The position numbers and the translations under genes are program-made. From Polytrichum commune (taxonomy: Eukaryota; Streptophyta; Polytrichopsida; Polytrichales; Polytrichaceae), in assembly GCA_950295325.1 (NCBI GenBank), contig OX485806.1, forward strand, positions 2,916,001-2,980,000: a stretch of 64,000 bases of DNA, read 5' to 3'. Each line of letters opens with the position of its first letter. Position 1 is the first letter of the stretch. Below the pieces are notes generated by a model. It made no database searches. It was not told the origin of the DNA and saw nothing but the letters and a program-made list of their open reading frames with translations. This document shows positions 44,264 through 55,997 of this stretch, piece after piece.

Positions 44264-44653
44264 TTGCCGATTGATAGAGAAAGCAAGCCCACCAAGGTGC
44301 GGTTTGGAAAGGGCAAACCGCATGAGACAAAGGAGGCCGTGATGCATGTAACCTTTCAATGTGGGACATTGGATTTTTGTCAAAATTTCACACCATGTGA
44401 AATAGATGAAATGCATGTCATTGTGAAGGCCGCCTACGTTGAAACTCACATGATAGATGTGAGGTGCAAGCCGGTGAGCTTGCGGTGCATTATGATGGGT
44501 CATAATGGCAAAGAATTGAAGTTCAAATTGACAAGGACTCCTATTGTAGGAGGACCCAAGTTGAATTTGGTCTTAATGGACCAAATGAAAAATAGAAAAC
44601 ATAATGGTCGTGGTTCAATTGGAGCAACTCCAAGGAATGTATGGGGAGGCTAG
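44264..44653 (+). pseudogene. Chromovirus protease-region remnant
   Basis: The frame holds a pattern like the C-terminal half of a chromovirus protease (F.P..IDEMHVIVKAAYVETHMIDVRCKP, where active elements read D.ILGMDWL...ID). The DTG/DSG active site is not visible. It ends shortly before an RT-entry remnant (RYKDVFTNVLPKKI, from ~44,698). Confidence 0.5.
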
Positions 44654-44689
44654 GAAAGATGGGCCTCCTCCAAACCACATTGGGGGGAT

Positions 44690-45130
44690 GTTGGTGAGAT
44701 ACAAGGATGTATTCACCAATGTGTTGCCCAAAAAAATTACTGCCAAGAAGTGAAAAATAACTTTATTCAACGAGAGATTGAGTTCTTCAGGTATGTGGTG
44801 ACAAAGGAAGTTGGTGGACGAACATGAAGAATGTCAAGGCAATCCAAAAAGAGAATTGGCCCTTGACTCAAGAAAAGGGTTTAGGTCATTTGTTGGCCTA
44901 ACCAACTACTACCACCACTTCATTCATGGTTTTGCTAAGGTTGCTAGAACCTTAGTTAACATGTTGGAAAAAATGGCTATCCCCAAGAGTGGGATGAGCC
45001 TTGTCACCAAGCCTTTGGGGAGCTCAAGAGTAAGTTCTCTTCACAAGATGTGGTTAAGTTTCCGGGTTTTCATGAGCATGTTGAGGTGCACATGAAGGCG
45101 AAGGACTTTACCATTGGCGGATGTTGATCC
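44690..45130 (+). pseudogene. RT remnant lacking the palm
   Basis: The connection block (VRYKDVFTNVLPKK) is followed within ~70 bases by the region normally found after the palm (EIEFFRYVVTKE), then FRSFVGLTNYYHHFIHGFAKVA. The conserved fingers and palm, including the Y/F-x-DD box, are absent: an internal deletion of several hundred bases. Confidence 0.7.
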
Positions 45131-45254
45131 AAGATGGATGACCATTGCTTATGGGAGTATTAAGCTCCATGGTTGTAGAAGCTTGTTGAACTTGTGCAAG
45201 AAATGGCTATCCCAAGAGTGGGATGAGCCTTGCCACCAAGTCTTTGGGGAGCTT

Positions 45255-45665
45255 GAGAGCAAGTGTTCTTAGACGCCCGTGCTCAAGTTCGCGGAGCTTG
45301 ACAAACCTTTTGAGGTGCATACGGGGGTGAGCGACTTTGCCAATGGTGGATTATGTGTAATTGGATGGCCATTGCATATGGGAGCATGAAGCTCGATGGT
45401 TGTCAAAGAAGACAACCAACTCATGACAAAGAACTTCTTTGTGGTAGTGCATTGCTTGAAGATGTGGCGACACTAGTTGGGGTCGCACAAAGTAAAGGTC
45501 TACAAGGACAATGTGTCCTAAAAGTATTTTGACATACAAGCGCAAGTGAGCGCCAAGTCATTGCGTTGGCATGATAGTTTGGCGCTTATGAAGGTGGATC
45601 TAGTCCACAAACCGGACCGTGGAAATGTGGTGCCGGATGCGCGAAGTAGACCGGAAGAGTTCCAA
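45255..45665 (+). pseudogene. RNase H remnant
   Basis: Broken frames end in RWHDSLALMKVDLVHKPDRGNVVPDARSR, the usual RNase H/integrase linker of chromoviruses (W...L..Y.....YKPGK.N.VADALSR). The catalytic acidic residues are not traceable in one frame. Confidence 0.6.
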
Positions 45666-45779
45666 GCAATGAGAACCATCCAAACCTTGTGGCTAATGTG
45701 TGCGGCGAAGGAAACTTGTGATGCAAGATACGGGAGGGGTAAATTAATTACCCCAAAGCACAAAAGCTTTTAGGTGAGC

Positions 45780-46920
45780 TTCGCAAGAGCAAGGTGCTCA
45801 AAGAGGTTTAGTTGGTGGACGGATTGTTCAAGTGCAAACAAAGTCGGGTATTTGTGCCACAAGGCAAGTTGAGGCTATCGGTTTTGAAGGAAAAATGTGA
45901 TAGCCCTATTGCCGGCCATAGAGGAGAAAGAAAAAAAACCGCCATAGAATGGTGTCATGGAGGTACCATTGGCGGTGCATAAAGGAAGATATAGCCCACT
46001 TTGTGAAGGCTTGAATCAAGGTTCAAATGAACCGAGCCTCTTACCAAAAGCAAGGCGGTTTCTTGCAACTGTTGCCTATCTCGTCGGCGCCATGGCATAG
46101 TATGTGCATGGACTTGATCACAAGTTTGCCGGAGTCACATGGGTATGATGCCATCTTGTTGATGGTAGAGCGGTTTGCCAAGTGGGCACACATGGTGCCG
46201 ATTGTGGGAACCGCCACCGCGTTGGAGACCGCATAGCCTTTTCTCAAAGGATGGTTGAGGCACCACGGGTTGCCAAGAGTGATTGTGTGGGATCAAGATC
46301 CAAAGTTCACAAGTGCATTTTCAATGCATTTCTCTAAGGAGGTCGGAATGAAACTAAGGTTTAGCACGACCTTGCATTCCCAAATGAATGAGAAATCGGA
46401 GCGTGTGAATGGAATCTTGAAGCAATACTTGAGGAACTTGGTGGGGGCGGACCAAGGAGATTGGGCGGACTATGTGGGTCGAGCGGAGTGTAATTGCAAT
46501 GTAGCCACGCACTTGGCTACCAAGGGGTGGTCTTTGGTGGTGGCTTATGGAGTGGATGCGCTCCAACCTATTAACCTAGCTCTCGAGGGGGCACATTCAA
46601 CACTAGAGTTCAACCAAGATGGTGAGGACTTGGCCAAGAAGCGTGAACAAGTCTTGGAGATGACCAAGTTGTTGGTGGAGAAAGCCCGAAGGTGCTATGG
46701 AGTGCAAGTCAATGCCGGAAGACGCGAAGTGGAGAATGAGGTGGGCCAAAAGGCGTTGTTGAATGTGAACAACTTCACTTAGCCGGAAGGCCTCACTCCA
46801 AAGTTCATGTCCAAAATTGGAGCTTCGTTTCCCATTGTGGAACAAGTGGTCAAGGACATATATAAGTTGGAATTACCGCCGGAGATCAAAGTGCATCCGA
46901 CATTTCATGTCTGATTACGA
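45780..46920 (+). pseudogene. Integrase remnant
   Basis: Two main frames (46,027-46,236 and 46,255-46,782) carry PWHSMCMDLITSLPESHGYDAI and VIVWDQDPKFTSAFSMHF, then SQMNEKSERVNGILKQYLR. The first Asp, second Asp and final Glu positions can be traced, but DGQTE has become NEKSE and a TAG separates the frames at 46,234. Confidence 0.8.
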
Positions 46921-47059
46921 AAGTCATTTTAGGACGACACCTTGTGGCCCGATCACAAGCAAGTGATTAGGCCACCTCCCGACCTTGTGGACATCATTTG
47001 GAACATGAGGTAAGAGGGCATCCTCAAGTGTAGGAAGCCCAAGTGAAAAGGAAAGAAAA

Positions 47060-47190
47060 AGTACAAAGGAATACTTGGTGAAATGGTGAGGATACCATGA
47101 GAAAGAAACCGCTTGGGTGGCGGCAAGAGACATGGTCAACACCAATGAATTGGTGAAGCACTTTGAAGAAACTAAGGCTAGACATTCCAA
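47060..47190 (+). pseudogene. Chromodomain remnant
   Basis: The frame reads KEYLVKW-stop-GYHEKETAWVAARDMVN, a chromodomain with an in-frame TGA at 47,087-47,089. It sits at the C-terminal end of pol, which identifies the element as a chromovirus. Confidence 0.8.
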
Positions 47191-48011
47191 TAAAAAGAAG
47201 CGTAGGCATTGATGAGGACATCAATCTCCTTTAGTGGGGGAGAGACTCTAGTAGCAAACATAGTTTCGAGGTTAATTCCTCCACAACATGCACTTGTTCT
47301 TTGGCTTGAGGGAATAAAGTCCAAACTTTAGTGGTGCAAAGAGAAAAGTATGAGATGAGGTCCTAGTCTTGTACTTGTGTTTGGTTAATGGAAGAGGGGG
47401 AATAGACATGCCAAACTAGGTTGGGTAAGCCGAGTAATTGGGGGCCATGGCTTGGAGGGGCCTTGGATAAAACCAAGAAACTTCTTAGTTGTGGGCTTGT
47501 CCGGGCGGGGACAAGGTGATGGCGCGTGCTCATAAAAGTGCTACCCGCGAGCTAACGAGAGTTGGCGCATGGGAGTCATGAACCCATGTCTCGAAAGAGC
47601 AAAGTGGGAACCGAGTCGGGCGGGACTTGGCATCACCCCCGTGCGATCGAGGCGTGGCTTAACAATGGAAAGCCATCTCGGAGTTGCAACCGAGACAACT
47701 TAGTGGAAGCGTTGAGGTCTCGCCTAGATGTGTCATGTTAGGCTAGTGGAGCCTAACGGGGGAGGCCCCAAAGGAGGGGCAACCCAAGTGAGTCCCAAAG
47801 TAGGTGGGTCTAGTATAGGTTAGGTCCTTGGATGAGAGATCCAAGGTCGCTAACGGACCACCTAGGAACGACACCTTTGGGACCATGCCAAATTTGAAGA
47901 TGCATTGTGGGGGTCGCGCCCTAAGGTAAACACAATGCCGCACCATAGAGGATGGCAACTTGAGAATTGGTGTGCCGACTACGAGTATAGTCGATGAGGG
48001 CATCGACTCCG

Positions 48012-48026
48012 TTTGGTGGGGGTGAG
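48012..48026 (+). promoter_or_regulatory. Polypurine tract of the chromovirus
   Basis: GGTGGGGGTGAG lies immediately before the 3' LTR start; somewhat interrupted by T. Confidence 0.6.
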
Positions 48027-48999
48027 TGTCGCGCACCTCTCCATAAGGAGTGCCCGAAACACCATGGGCACAAGGGGGACCCCGGAGTGACACCCGGGAC
48101 TTGTGGCGCCGTTGGTGAGAGGGCCCAAGTGATCCTAGTGTGGGTGAGGGCCCCGGGCGTTGGGAACGCCTCCCACCCACAAAGACTAGGAGGCATGAGG
48201 GTGAGGCCATGAGCTATGCGTAGCTCATGGCGTGGTGATTCTAGAATGCTCAAGATCACCTCAATCGGAGGTGTGAGCTAGGAGTTATGGCCATTTGAGT
48301 GGGGTGCTGTCCCGGGACAGCGCCCTGGTACAGCAGTGCCTGGGAGTGATTCCCGGGACTGCCAAGGTTCAAACAGGCATAACTTCCTCAAGCCTTGCCC
48401 GAATGGGGCAAGCAAGGAGTCCATCGGCATCTACGTGAAGCGTAGATGAGGATGGAGTGGTTGGTTGTTATGATCAGACATCATACAAGGAAGTTATGAT
48501 GGTCTGAAGCTGCTGGGGGGGTTCTAGGCCCAGCAGCTAAGGGAAAATGTCCACTTGGCCCCAACTCTTGGTAGAGAGACAAGAGGTTGGTTGGCGGTGG
48601 GGTAGGGGCTCCGTGTAGAGTCCTAGAGGCTTATATGGGTGAGGTGGTGTGGCCTCACCCACCCGAGGCCGAACGGCAAGGCCTCCATGGGCTTTGGCCT
48701 ATTGTGAGGCCATAGTTGCCTAGTATGGTTCGGGTTGTTGTAGTGTTGCTCCGGCAACGCGATGATCAACATAGGATTGGACTTCCATGGATGGAAGTCC
48801 ACATTGGGGAAATGGGTTACCGATTAAGGGGTGAGTCCCGAAAGCAAAGTAGGAGGGTTGGTTCCCTCCTATGAACTATTGGTCCGGGGTTAGAGGAGCT
48901 ATCCATTAGCATGGCGGAATGCGAAGGGTTAGCGCTCGTAACCTTTGCTAGAAACGAAAATTGGCAAGATTGTTAAGGGACCTAGCAAGGGTTGCGACA
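48027..48999 (+). repeat. Chromovirus 3' LTR
   Basis: 973 bp, apparently identical to the 5' LTR and followed by the CCATG target copy. Confidence 0.95.
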
Positions 49000-49004
49000 C
49001 CATG

Positions 49005-50196
49005 ACTTCTGCTCCAGATTGGATTGTCATCTGGATTATACTCGTTTTGAACAAACGAACATTAATATTAAAGTTGATTAATCAACTTTGCAATCTCTTT
49101 TGCATATGATTTAATTCTACACCATATGCAAATAAAAAGGCTTTTAACACATTCTCGTCTTTCTTTCTTAGTAACACGTACTAATGACTATCTTATTCAC
49201 TGATGGCACAGATTATAAATAACATTCCCACTTTGTCGTTGAAATCACATACTAATAAATTGGTTTCTTACCGGTTCCTCATGTGCAAATAATTATATGC
49301 CCCTTGTGTATTCACAACACAACATCCTCTCTCCATCGAGCATAGTAAGGTTCAAAACGATGACATAAAATTGATAGGGCAATCGAGTTGAAAATCAAAA
49401 ACACCAGTGAGACTATATACATCATGCAATGACAATGTTGACAATGGAAAATGGCAATCTTAGGCACGATTTCGATTTGCTAATCATCTTGCAATAATCG
49501 TGAATTTCATATTCTACAAGAAGCGGGTGCAGAGAGATTAAGGCCCACTTGCCTTAGTACAATTCTAAACTCGACGAAGATAAATTACATATGCAGAGGA
49601 GGGAATGAAGAAATCCATGCATGTGGACAGTGCTATATGATCGCCGCCTGTTTAGCTAAGAAGAAACACATGGAAAGCTCTGCAGATTCACTCATTTTTT
49701 TAGTTCTGAGTTACATTCCTTCATAGATGTCACTTATGCGCTCCTGAAATTGCTGATACTGCGTTCCATTGTTTGAAGAGCATAACTGGAATTTGCCTAT
49801 ATCTAGAGAATTCATGTGCCCTCCCCAACATACAACCAGATCAATCTTGAATCCACTCACCTCATTCAGCACATTAACAACAAGTCTATAGTCCCTACAA
49901 TCAGATTATAGTACATTAAATTCCGTAATATTGTATTATGGGAGGACAAAGATACATCAACACTGGTTTCATACCCTCTAGTTCGACTCGCATGACTATG
50001 GTCTCTTCCATACCACCCACTTCACTCTGGACTATGGTAAGTGACTCGAGAAAAAACACCTTCACTCCACTGCACGAAAATAGTCCCTAATTACCTATGT
50101 TTTCACTGTTTCATAGTACCAGATCTAATTCTGTTCCTAAACTGCATCAAAATTCAAAAATCAACCTTTTCTGCATGTGACATTTGTATCGCCGCA
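49005..50196 (-). repeat. OTA LTR copy C, 5' part
   Basis: Minus-strand LTR starting with TGCGGCGATAC right after the ORF2 polypurine tract (compare TGTGGTAC at 10,122). A TTTTGAATTTTGATG block resembles TTTTAGAATTTTGATAG in copy A. It is cut at 49,004 by the chromovirus insertion. No gene. Confidence 0.55.
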
Positions 50197-50207
50197 TCCC
50201 CTCTTTT
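50197..50207 (-). promoter_or_regulatory. Polypurine tract after the ORF2 copy
   Basis: Minus strand AAAAGAGGGGA overlaps the ORF2 stop, the same placement as at 10,108. Confidence 0.7.
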
Positions 50208-52828
50208 ACTGGTTGGCGCCCCTACCGCTGCGTCTCCTTTTCACAGAAGCATCGGTATTTTCATCCTCTTCTCCTTCTGTGTGGCCATGACTCCTTGATC
50301 CTGGACGTTGTTTGGCATCCTTCCCGTCCAATCGCAGGAGGGCGCGTTGTAAGTCCTCATCCTGTGCTACACCTTCTGGGTTGTTTTGACGCTGCCAGTT
50401 CAAAAATCGTTCAAATGGCCCCGCTCTTGTACAAGGAAACTCGTTGATGAGGCTAGGATGGACCCCTTCAATAAAATGGGTCATAGCCATAGCCTCAACT
50501 AGTCGAACTCATCTGGAAGGTCTATACTGCAATTTTAGCAGCATCAAGAACTCTTGCCTGGATTTCTGATGGCAATTAACATTAATAGCAAAATTCCAGC
50601 GGTGGCACCACTCACCCAAAGCAGCACAAAATACCGCGGCTCTAAAACACACGGGATCCTTGTGAGTTCGATGTTCCTGAAAATATCGCATGTAAGCATC
50701 CTTGCATTGCCCCGGATTGTTGAAACCGGGCGCTCCCTGAATTTGCGGCCAGTTGTACTCCACAGAGGCTATTGTCGAATCAGGTGCCCACTTATGGCGA
50801 CGTGGACACGGACAAAATTGAGGGTGCAACTGGACAGCAGGGGGTGGCTCAAATGACCATGCTCCGCTAATCCGCTTGTATACCAGGTCAGCCGCTACAG
50901 TCTCCGTCCTTGATAGACCATAGTCTTCCAATATCCACCCCAAAGCAGGCCAAGTCGGCACGGGTTGTTCTCCCTCGGCATCAAACAATTCTCTGTAATT
51001 ACCGAGATAACGCTGGTTTGCAGTTGATCCCCCAACTGGCATGACTATGGGCGGTACATACCTTGGACAGTAGCCCGGAGGAGCCATGGAAAAGTCCACC
51101 TGAGCCTCAACCGCCAACACCGGCGCTTTCTTGCCATCGATAGCCTTCAAATATTTTTCTATCCTATCGATGGCCTTCTCCCTATTATACACATAATGCG
51201 TTGCGGTGAAGTCATCCAACTTGTCTGAATTGTAGACTCGTTTAAGACTACAAGTCAAAACCATTGTGAAGTAATCCTCGTGCCTGACTAATGGTAAAAC
51301 TGCTTCCAAACTGGCTCTCCACTGGGCTATGATCTGTCGCTCCGGATGGTAAAATTGTTGATATATGACTGTACTATAGTCTGTCCAATCCACTTCTCTC
51401 CTCAATCTGTCTTCTTAACCCCCGACGTTGAAGAAGTTTTTCCTCACAACCCGTATAGTATAGGAAAATTCTACCCCCAATGTCGCCCATAACGACAAAA
51501 GCATGAAAAGGATCTGACAACTTCAGGTGCTTGCGGGCTAGGATTTCTACCAGCAAGTTTTCTACCTTAAACTTGGAACAAAATTCCCATAGCCCTTTGA
51601 GCTTTTCCCTATCGATGACCTCTCGTAGCTCCAACCCGACCATGATCAACATCAAGTCTTGTTGAATCTCATAAAGTTGATGGAGGTTAAAATTAAGAGC
51701 AATCCGACTTTCTATATCCCAAAGCCTGGTACAAACATCAACTGATAAAGCCTTGTTTGGCACTGAAGTTTCAGCAATGGGAAGGGGGGTGGTCGCCGTT
51801 GAGGGACCTGGGGGGTTAGAGTCCATGGTGTTACATGATTTTTCGACCATGGTCGGCTTTAATGGACTCCTCGCCATTCCCTCCGCCTGCATACGACTAT
51901 GGTCTTGCCTCAGCTCGGTCAACTGAAGCTTGAGGTCGGCATTCTGCACCTGTAACTCGGTAATTTGACGTTGGTCAACCAACTTCTCTTGCAGCAACTG
52001 GTTAACTTGATGCAACAACTCTGCATTTTTCTCTCGAGCGAAATCCACTTTACCTTGTAGAGTGCCCACCTGTCTCTGTAGCTCGGTGACCTTCCGAACT
52101 ATCATTGCTCGAAGTGCTTCATTTTCTTCCGAGGTTTGTGAGGCAGGGGACACGGGGGTAGGAGCAGATGAGGCTCTTGGTGGTGTCAGGTCCCCTTGCT
52201 GTACCTTAGGGTCGCACAAGCATGAAATATAGAATGCTGAATAGAGGTACAATTTCGGTGGACTTTGAGCCTTTCGAACCTGTATCTCCTCGTTCATTCG
52301 TTGTTGTACTATGAAGGCCCAATTGACTTCTACTCCTTCCCAAGTTCGGATGGCTGCGAGCACATATTTATGGTCCATTTTCGCCTCGTCTGGTCGGAAT
52401 AGAAGATAATTATTGACAAAGTCGAACCACATTTTCCAGTGGTGTCTCGCCAATCCAATCCCCCACCTCATGTCTTTCCCCCACCGGAATTTGTACTCAA
52501 AGATTTCTTCTGCCTCTTGTTTCTTCATCTCCGGTAAAGCGTCCACGGCAAAACCTCGGTTGGGTAAGCTGAAAGCTGCAGATATCTTGGTAGTGGAGAA
52601 ATCCACTGTTGCTGCACCTACTAGTGCCGTTTTAGTCTTGAGTTGATATGTATGGACAAAATTGGCAACTTTATCTTCGTGCACTACTTTCTCCACATCA
52701 CGAACCCACAACACGAATTCCCATATCCCAACTTTCTCCAAGTTGCCTCGATTTTTTGCCATCACTTGTTGAAGTCTTCTGGGAATGTCTACGAGTGCAA
52801 GCGCCTGAACTGGGACGGTGGCTGCCAT
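50206..52828 (-). pseudogene. ORF2 of OTA element, second copy (frameshift + nonsense)
   Basis: Homologous along its whole length to the 869-aa ORF2 at 7,500-10,109. Three in-line pieces remain: 52,828-51,374, 51,405-50,509 and 50,508-50,206. An indel around 51,385-51,400 shifts frame just before the conserved VDWTDY. A TGA at 50,509-50,511 replaces the Trp codon of the conserved YRPSRW. It keeps the N-terminal helical part, the coiled coil, PQFCPCPRRHKWAPDS and the acidic/basic tail. Sequence differences in the aligned CPC..WNFAINVN block are mainly at third positions, so the two lineages diverged under protein-level constraint before this copy decayed. Confidence 0.9.
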
Positions 52829-54880
52829 CTAAGGTGATTCCTACCAGGTTTTGACTATGTTCAACCTGCTCAGCCCGTCACGTTCCGTAACACTCCCTGG
52901 AGCGTGGATTTAAAGGCTGTAAAACTAACTTATCCCTTGCAGTCACGGTTATACATCTGAGGTCAGTTCACTCGACTATGGACAACATCACAACCCAACC
53001 CACTCACGGTACATTTTGATCATCCTCTCACACATGGCTCTTGGTAGTATTACACCTACTTCAAACAAATGACTATGTCAAGACGCTGGCCCATACATGA
53101 TGACGTTATTTGTTGACATTGTTTTGTAAATAATCTCTCCCTCTCCTGAAATCACTACACACATACATGACCGAAATTTCCCAATGGATACGAATGCTTT
53201 ATGGCATCAGTGTTCTAGCCAACAAACATAAAGAATACATACAACTGAGAGTGATCTATCACATTCCACTACATTACAGATGGCACACTGGGAGATTTTT
53301 CATAGGACACTGAACTTTTAAGTGCTACTTTCATTGGCTTATTCAGTAAGGTGCACCTAAAAAATGCACACTCTGGTGGAAAGGGAAACATAGGGATGTA
53401 CTTACCAAGCTCCTTGTAAACAGACCTTTCGCTTTATTCCCAGTGATGCAACCCGCCATCACAATGTGAGGACACAGCTTATAAGGTCCATCAAATCCAG
53501 GTCAATACAAGTCCAAGTGGAATTGCATGCTCAGTCTCTTTGCCCCATTCCTGCTCGCTGGCATTTCCTGCGTCTGCCAACAACCCCTGTTTCCATGTGA
53601 GAACTAAGGTAGACTCTGATAAGTTCAATACTTCGAGTGTTAAGTGTATATAGTACTATCAGATTGCAATAATCTGAATGTGGTCTCGCCGCAATAGAAA
53701 GGGGATTCCAATGCACCAAAGTATGCGTTAATAGATTTCCAATTGGCACAGTCACAAATGTGGAAACTTTTATTGGCAGATAACCCACAGCATCTTGGGA
53801 GGTTGATGTTAAGGTGGAGCATCTCAAGATCATGGTGTACTTACTGTGCTATATTTGAGGGGTACTGGGTTTGGGTGGGATGTTGAGTTTAGCACCCTCT
53901 ACCACAGAAAAGACATTACAGAACCTCTTGTTATACCTCAAGCAGACAAGTGGTCTTTCTCAATAGGTCTCCTTGGCCTGCATTGACTGACCAGAATGTC
54001 CAAGGTCCCACAAACTGAGCCTCTAATAAATCGGACTACTTCGCATTGTTCAACAATGAGTCGCATCAATACTTAGCTCCTTCACTCTTTTCCACCCTTC
54101 TCTCTTGCGTAGGTTACTATCGATTTTTGGAATTGAACATCGAGGAGACCAACCAGCAAGATTCCTATGAGACAGCGAATAGAGAAGGGGGCTCTTCAGA
54201 TGAGAAATTTGAGGAATTCTTCAGGTCTTCATGAGTTTGCCGTTGTTTCTGTACTCATTTTCTCTCTTCCTTCAAAGATCGCTCATTCTCTTCCTATGTC
54301 TCTATCTTGATGACTCAATTCTCTGGTGCCTCCTGTCTATATCTCTCAGATTTCTCCTTTGATCAGCTCAAACTCTCCCTCTCACCCCTAAGGCCATGGA
54401 ACTCTATGATCACCCAAAGGAATTGGCAGAGGAGAATGTCTTACACACAATTACACTCTTCACTAGTTCTCCCGCTATTCTTCTTCTTCGCCGATCCTCC
54501 AATATCTTCCGTTGCTTCTGGTATCGAGGAAGCTCCTCCCAATTGGCCTCTCGCACACAGTTTCCTACTCACAACGGCTATGGTCTAGTTCCTGATCTCA
54601 CAGACAACAATATGCTCTTCGACCGGCGCCCGTGTCCAAATTCGCTGCTCCTTTCTTCTCTCTCTTTTGCATAGCTACACTGTCTGCACTGGTGGACTCT
54701 GGCTGTAATTCTTGGCTATGGCTGCAGTCGAAATCGACCTCTGGTGGCTCACGGCCCACACGTCACTCCAACTGCGAAGTGACCTCTTTCACATTAGGGT
54801 TGATTTGCCCCTACTCAATTCATGATTACTCCCCTTAGTAACCGTCGTTCGGCTTCTTTTTGAAGACTATGGTCCCTTGC
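52829..54880 (-). other. ORF2 leader of the minus-strand OTA copy
   Basis: Counterpart of 5,653-7,499; shared blocks at the far end include GGACCATAGTCT, GGGGAGTAATCATGAAT and GGAGTGACG. No credible gene; frames at 54,046-54,838 are short and overlapping. Confidence 0.5.
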
Positions 54881-55004
54881 ATAACTTAGTCCTATCTTTA
54901 GCTTGCCTACACACAGATCCCCGTCCCGTGAAACTGAATATGGACAGATCTTTATTTTGTTATTAACGTTTTTTTTTTAAAACCAATAAAGGTTTGTAAA
55001 AACT

Positions 55005-55007
55005 ATA

Positions 55008-55039
<32 letters not shown>

Positions 55040-55055
55040 CATATATATATATGAA
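55005..55055. repeat. (TA)n microsatellite
   Basis: A long alternating TA run interrupted by two ACATA steps. Confidence 0.95.
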
Positions 55056-55204
55056 TATAGCCTGAAGAAAGGTACACAACTTTTAGTCATGAATTTATAT
55101 GTTTCGTTCTTTACTTAATAATGTTAATTCTACCAACTCCAATCAAAAGAGTTGCAATGGAAAATCTTCTATCACTACTTATCAAAGAAATAAACTTTAG
55201 TTTT

Positions 55205-55280
55205 GAGCTAGGCAGGGTGGTATCAACATTATATTTAATCAAATACTAAATATCATATTTACTAGTGTAGTGACAACACA
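55205..55280. repeat. Dispersed palindrome-bearing repeat copy
   Basis: Aligns with 18,690-18,765: GGCAGGGTGGTA, then CAACA, then ATTTAATCAAATACTAAATATCATATTT and GTGTAGT. Confidence 0.75.
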
Positions 55281-55456
55281 AGGTACATGTCACAAGTAAA
55301 CTACGATGAACATGTACAATTTAAATTGATCATTTTTTGTAACAATTATTGTGAGAAGATTTGCAAGCCACATCTTCGATTGACTTTCACAAGAAGTGAA
55401 GACAAGTGAAGCCCAAGAGAAGACAAGAGAAGACAAGAGAATGGCCAAACTTCAAT

Positions 55457-55792
55457 TTACTTCAATATTGCCCTCTCTGAGCATGTAATCAAAAAATCAG
55501 CACCTTCACTTTTTGGTGCATGGTTGATTGTCTGGGTCCATATTAAGTTTAGACCTAGTGAGGGGCCGAAGGCTGCCAATAATAATTCATGGTCCACAGT
55601 GTAAACCGGCCTTAATTTTTCTAGAATTTTATCTATGTGCATCCAATGATTCCAGTACTCCCAAACGCTCATTAATGGTGTAAATTTAGTCGTAAGTTTG
55701 TATGGAAGTCTATATGCCCATAAAGCATGAATCAAATATGTATCCCAATCACTCAAAGATCCTTGTACTGTTTTAGTGAGTATTTTACACAC
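55457..55792 (-). pseudogene. Pol integrase C-terminal fragment
   Basis: The first ~39 codons (55,792 to ~55,676; CKILTKTVQGSLSDWD, then ALWAYR and KLTTKFTP) match the Pol of the plus-strand OTA element near 4,918-5,035. The remainder of the frame is unrelated or scrambled. It lies upstream, in minus sense, of the ORF2 copy at 50,206-52,828, repeating the pol-then-ORF2 order. Confidence 0.85.
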
Positions 55793-55997
55793 CTACAAAA
55801 ACATATTATCAGAATCAGTCCAAAAATCAGTCCCAAAATCTATGAGTATATGGGCACATCACGAACTCGATGACCTTGTGCATTACATAGGGTTCCCTGC
55901 CAAAGGGAGGTTACATGTACCATGAATAAACTTCACTCTAATGAATCTCCAAACACATTGACCCTAACGAAGCACCAAGTTCATTGTCCATCCACTA

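Larger units (their letters stand above)
42285..48999 (+). mobile_element. Chromovirus (Ty3/Gypsy), complete but non-autonomous, 6,715 bp
   Basis: Two 973-bp LTRs (42,285-43,257 and 48,027-48,999) start TGTCGCGCAC, end GGTTGCGACA and appear identical by reading. They are flanked by a perfect 5-bp duplication, CCATG (42,280-42,284; 49,000-49,004). The primer-binding site TGGTATCAGAGC lies at 43,260-43,271. The internal region has recognisable protease, RNase H, integrase and chromodomain remnants, all broken by stops and frameshifts, and lacks the RT palm. Identical LTRs date the insertion as recent, so this copy was probably mobilised in trans. Confidence 0.95.

Noticed and set aside
50041-50447. 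Plus-strand frames over the ORF2 copy tail
   Set aside because: Antisense to the ORF2 remnant, which is clearly supported by homology.
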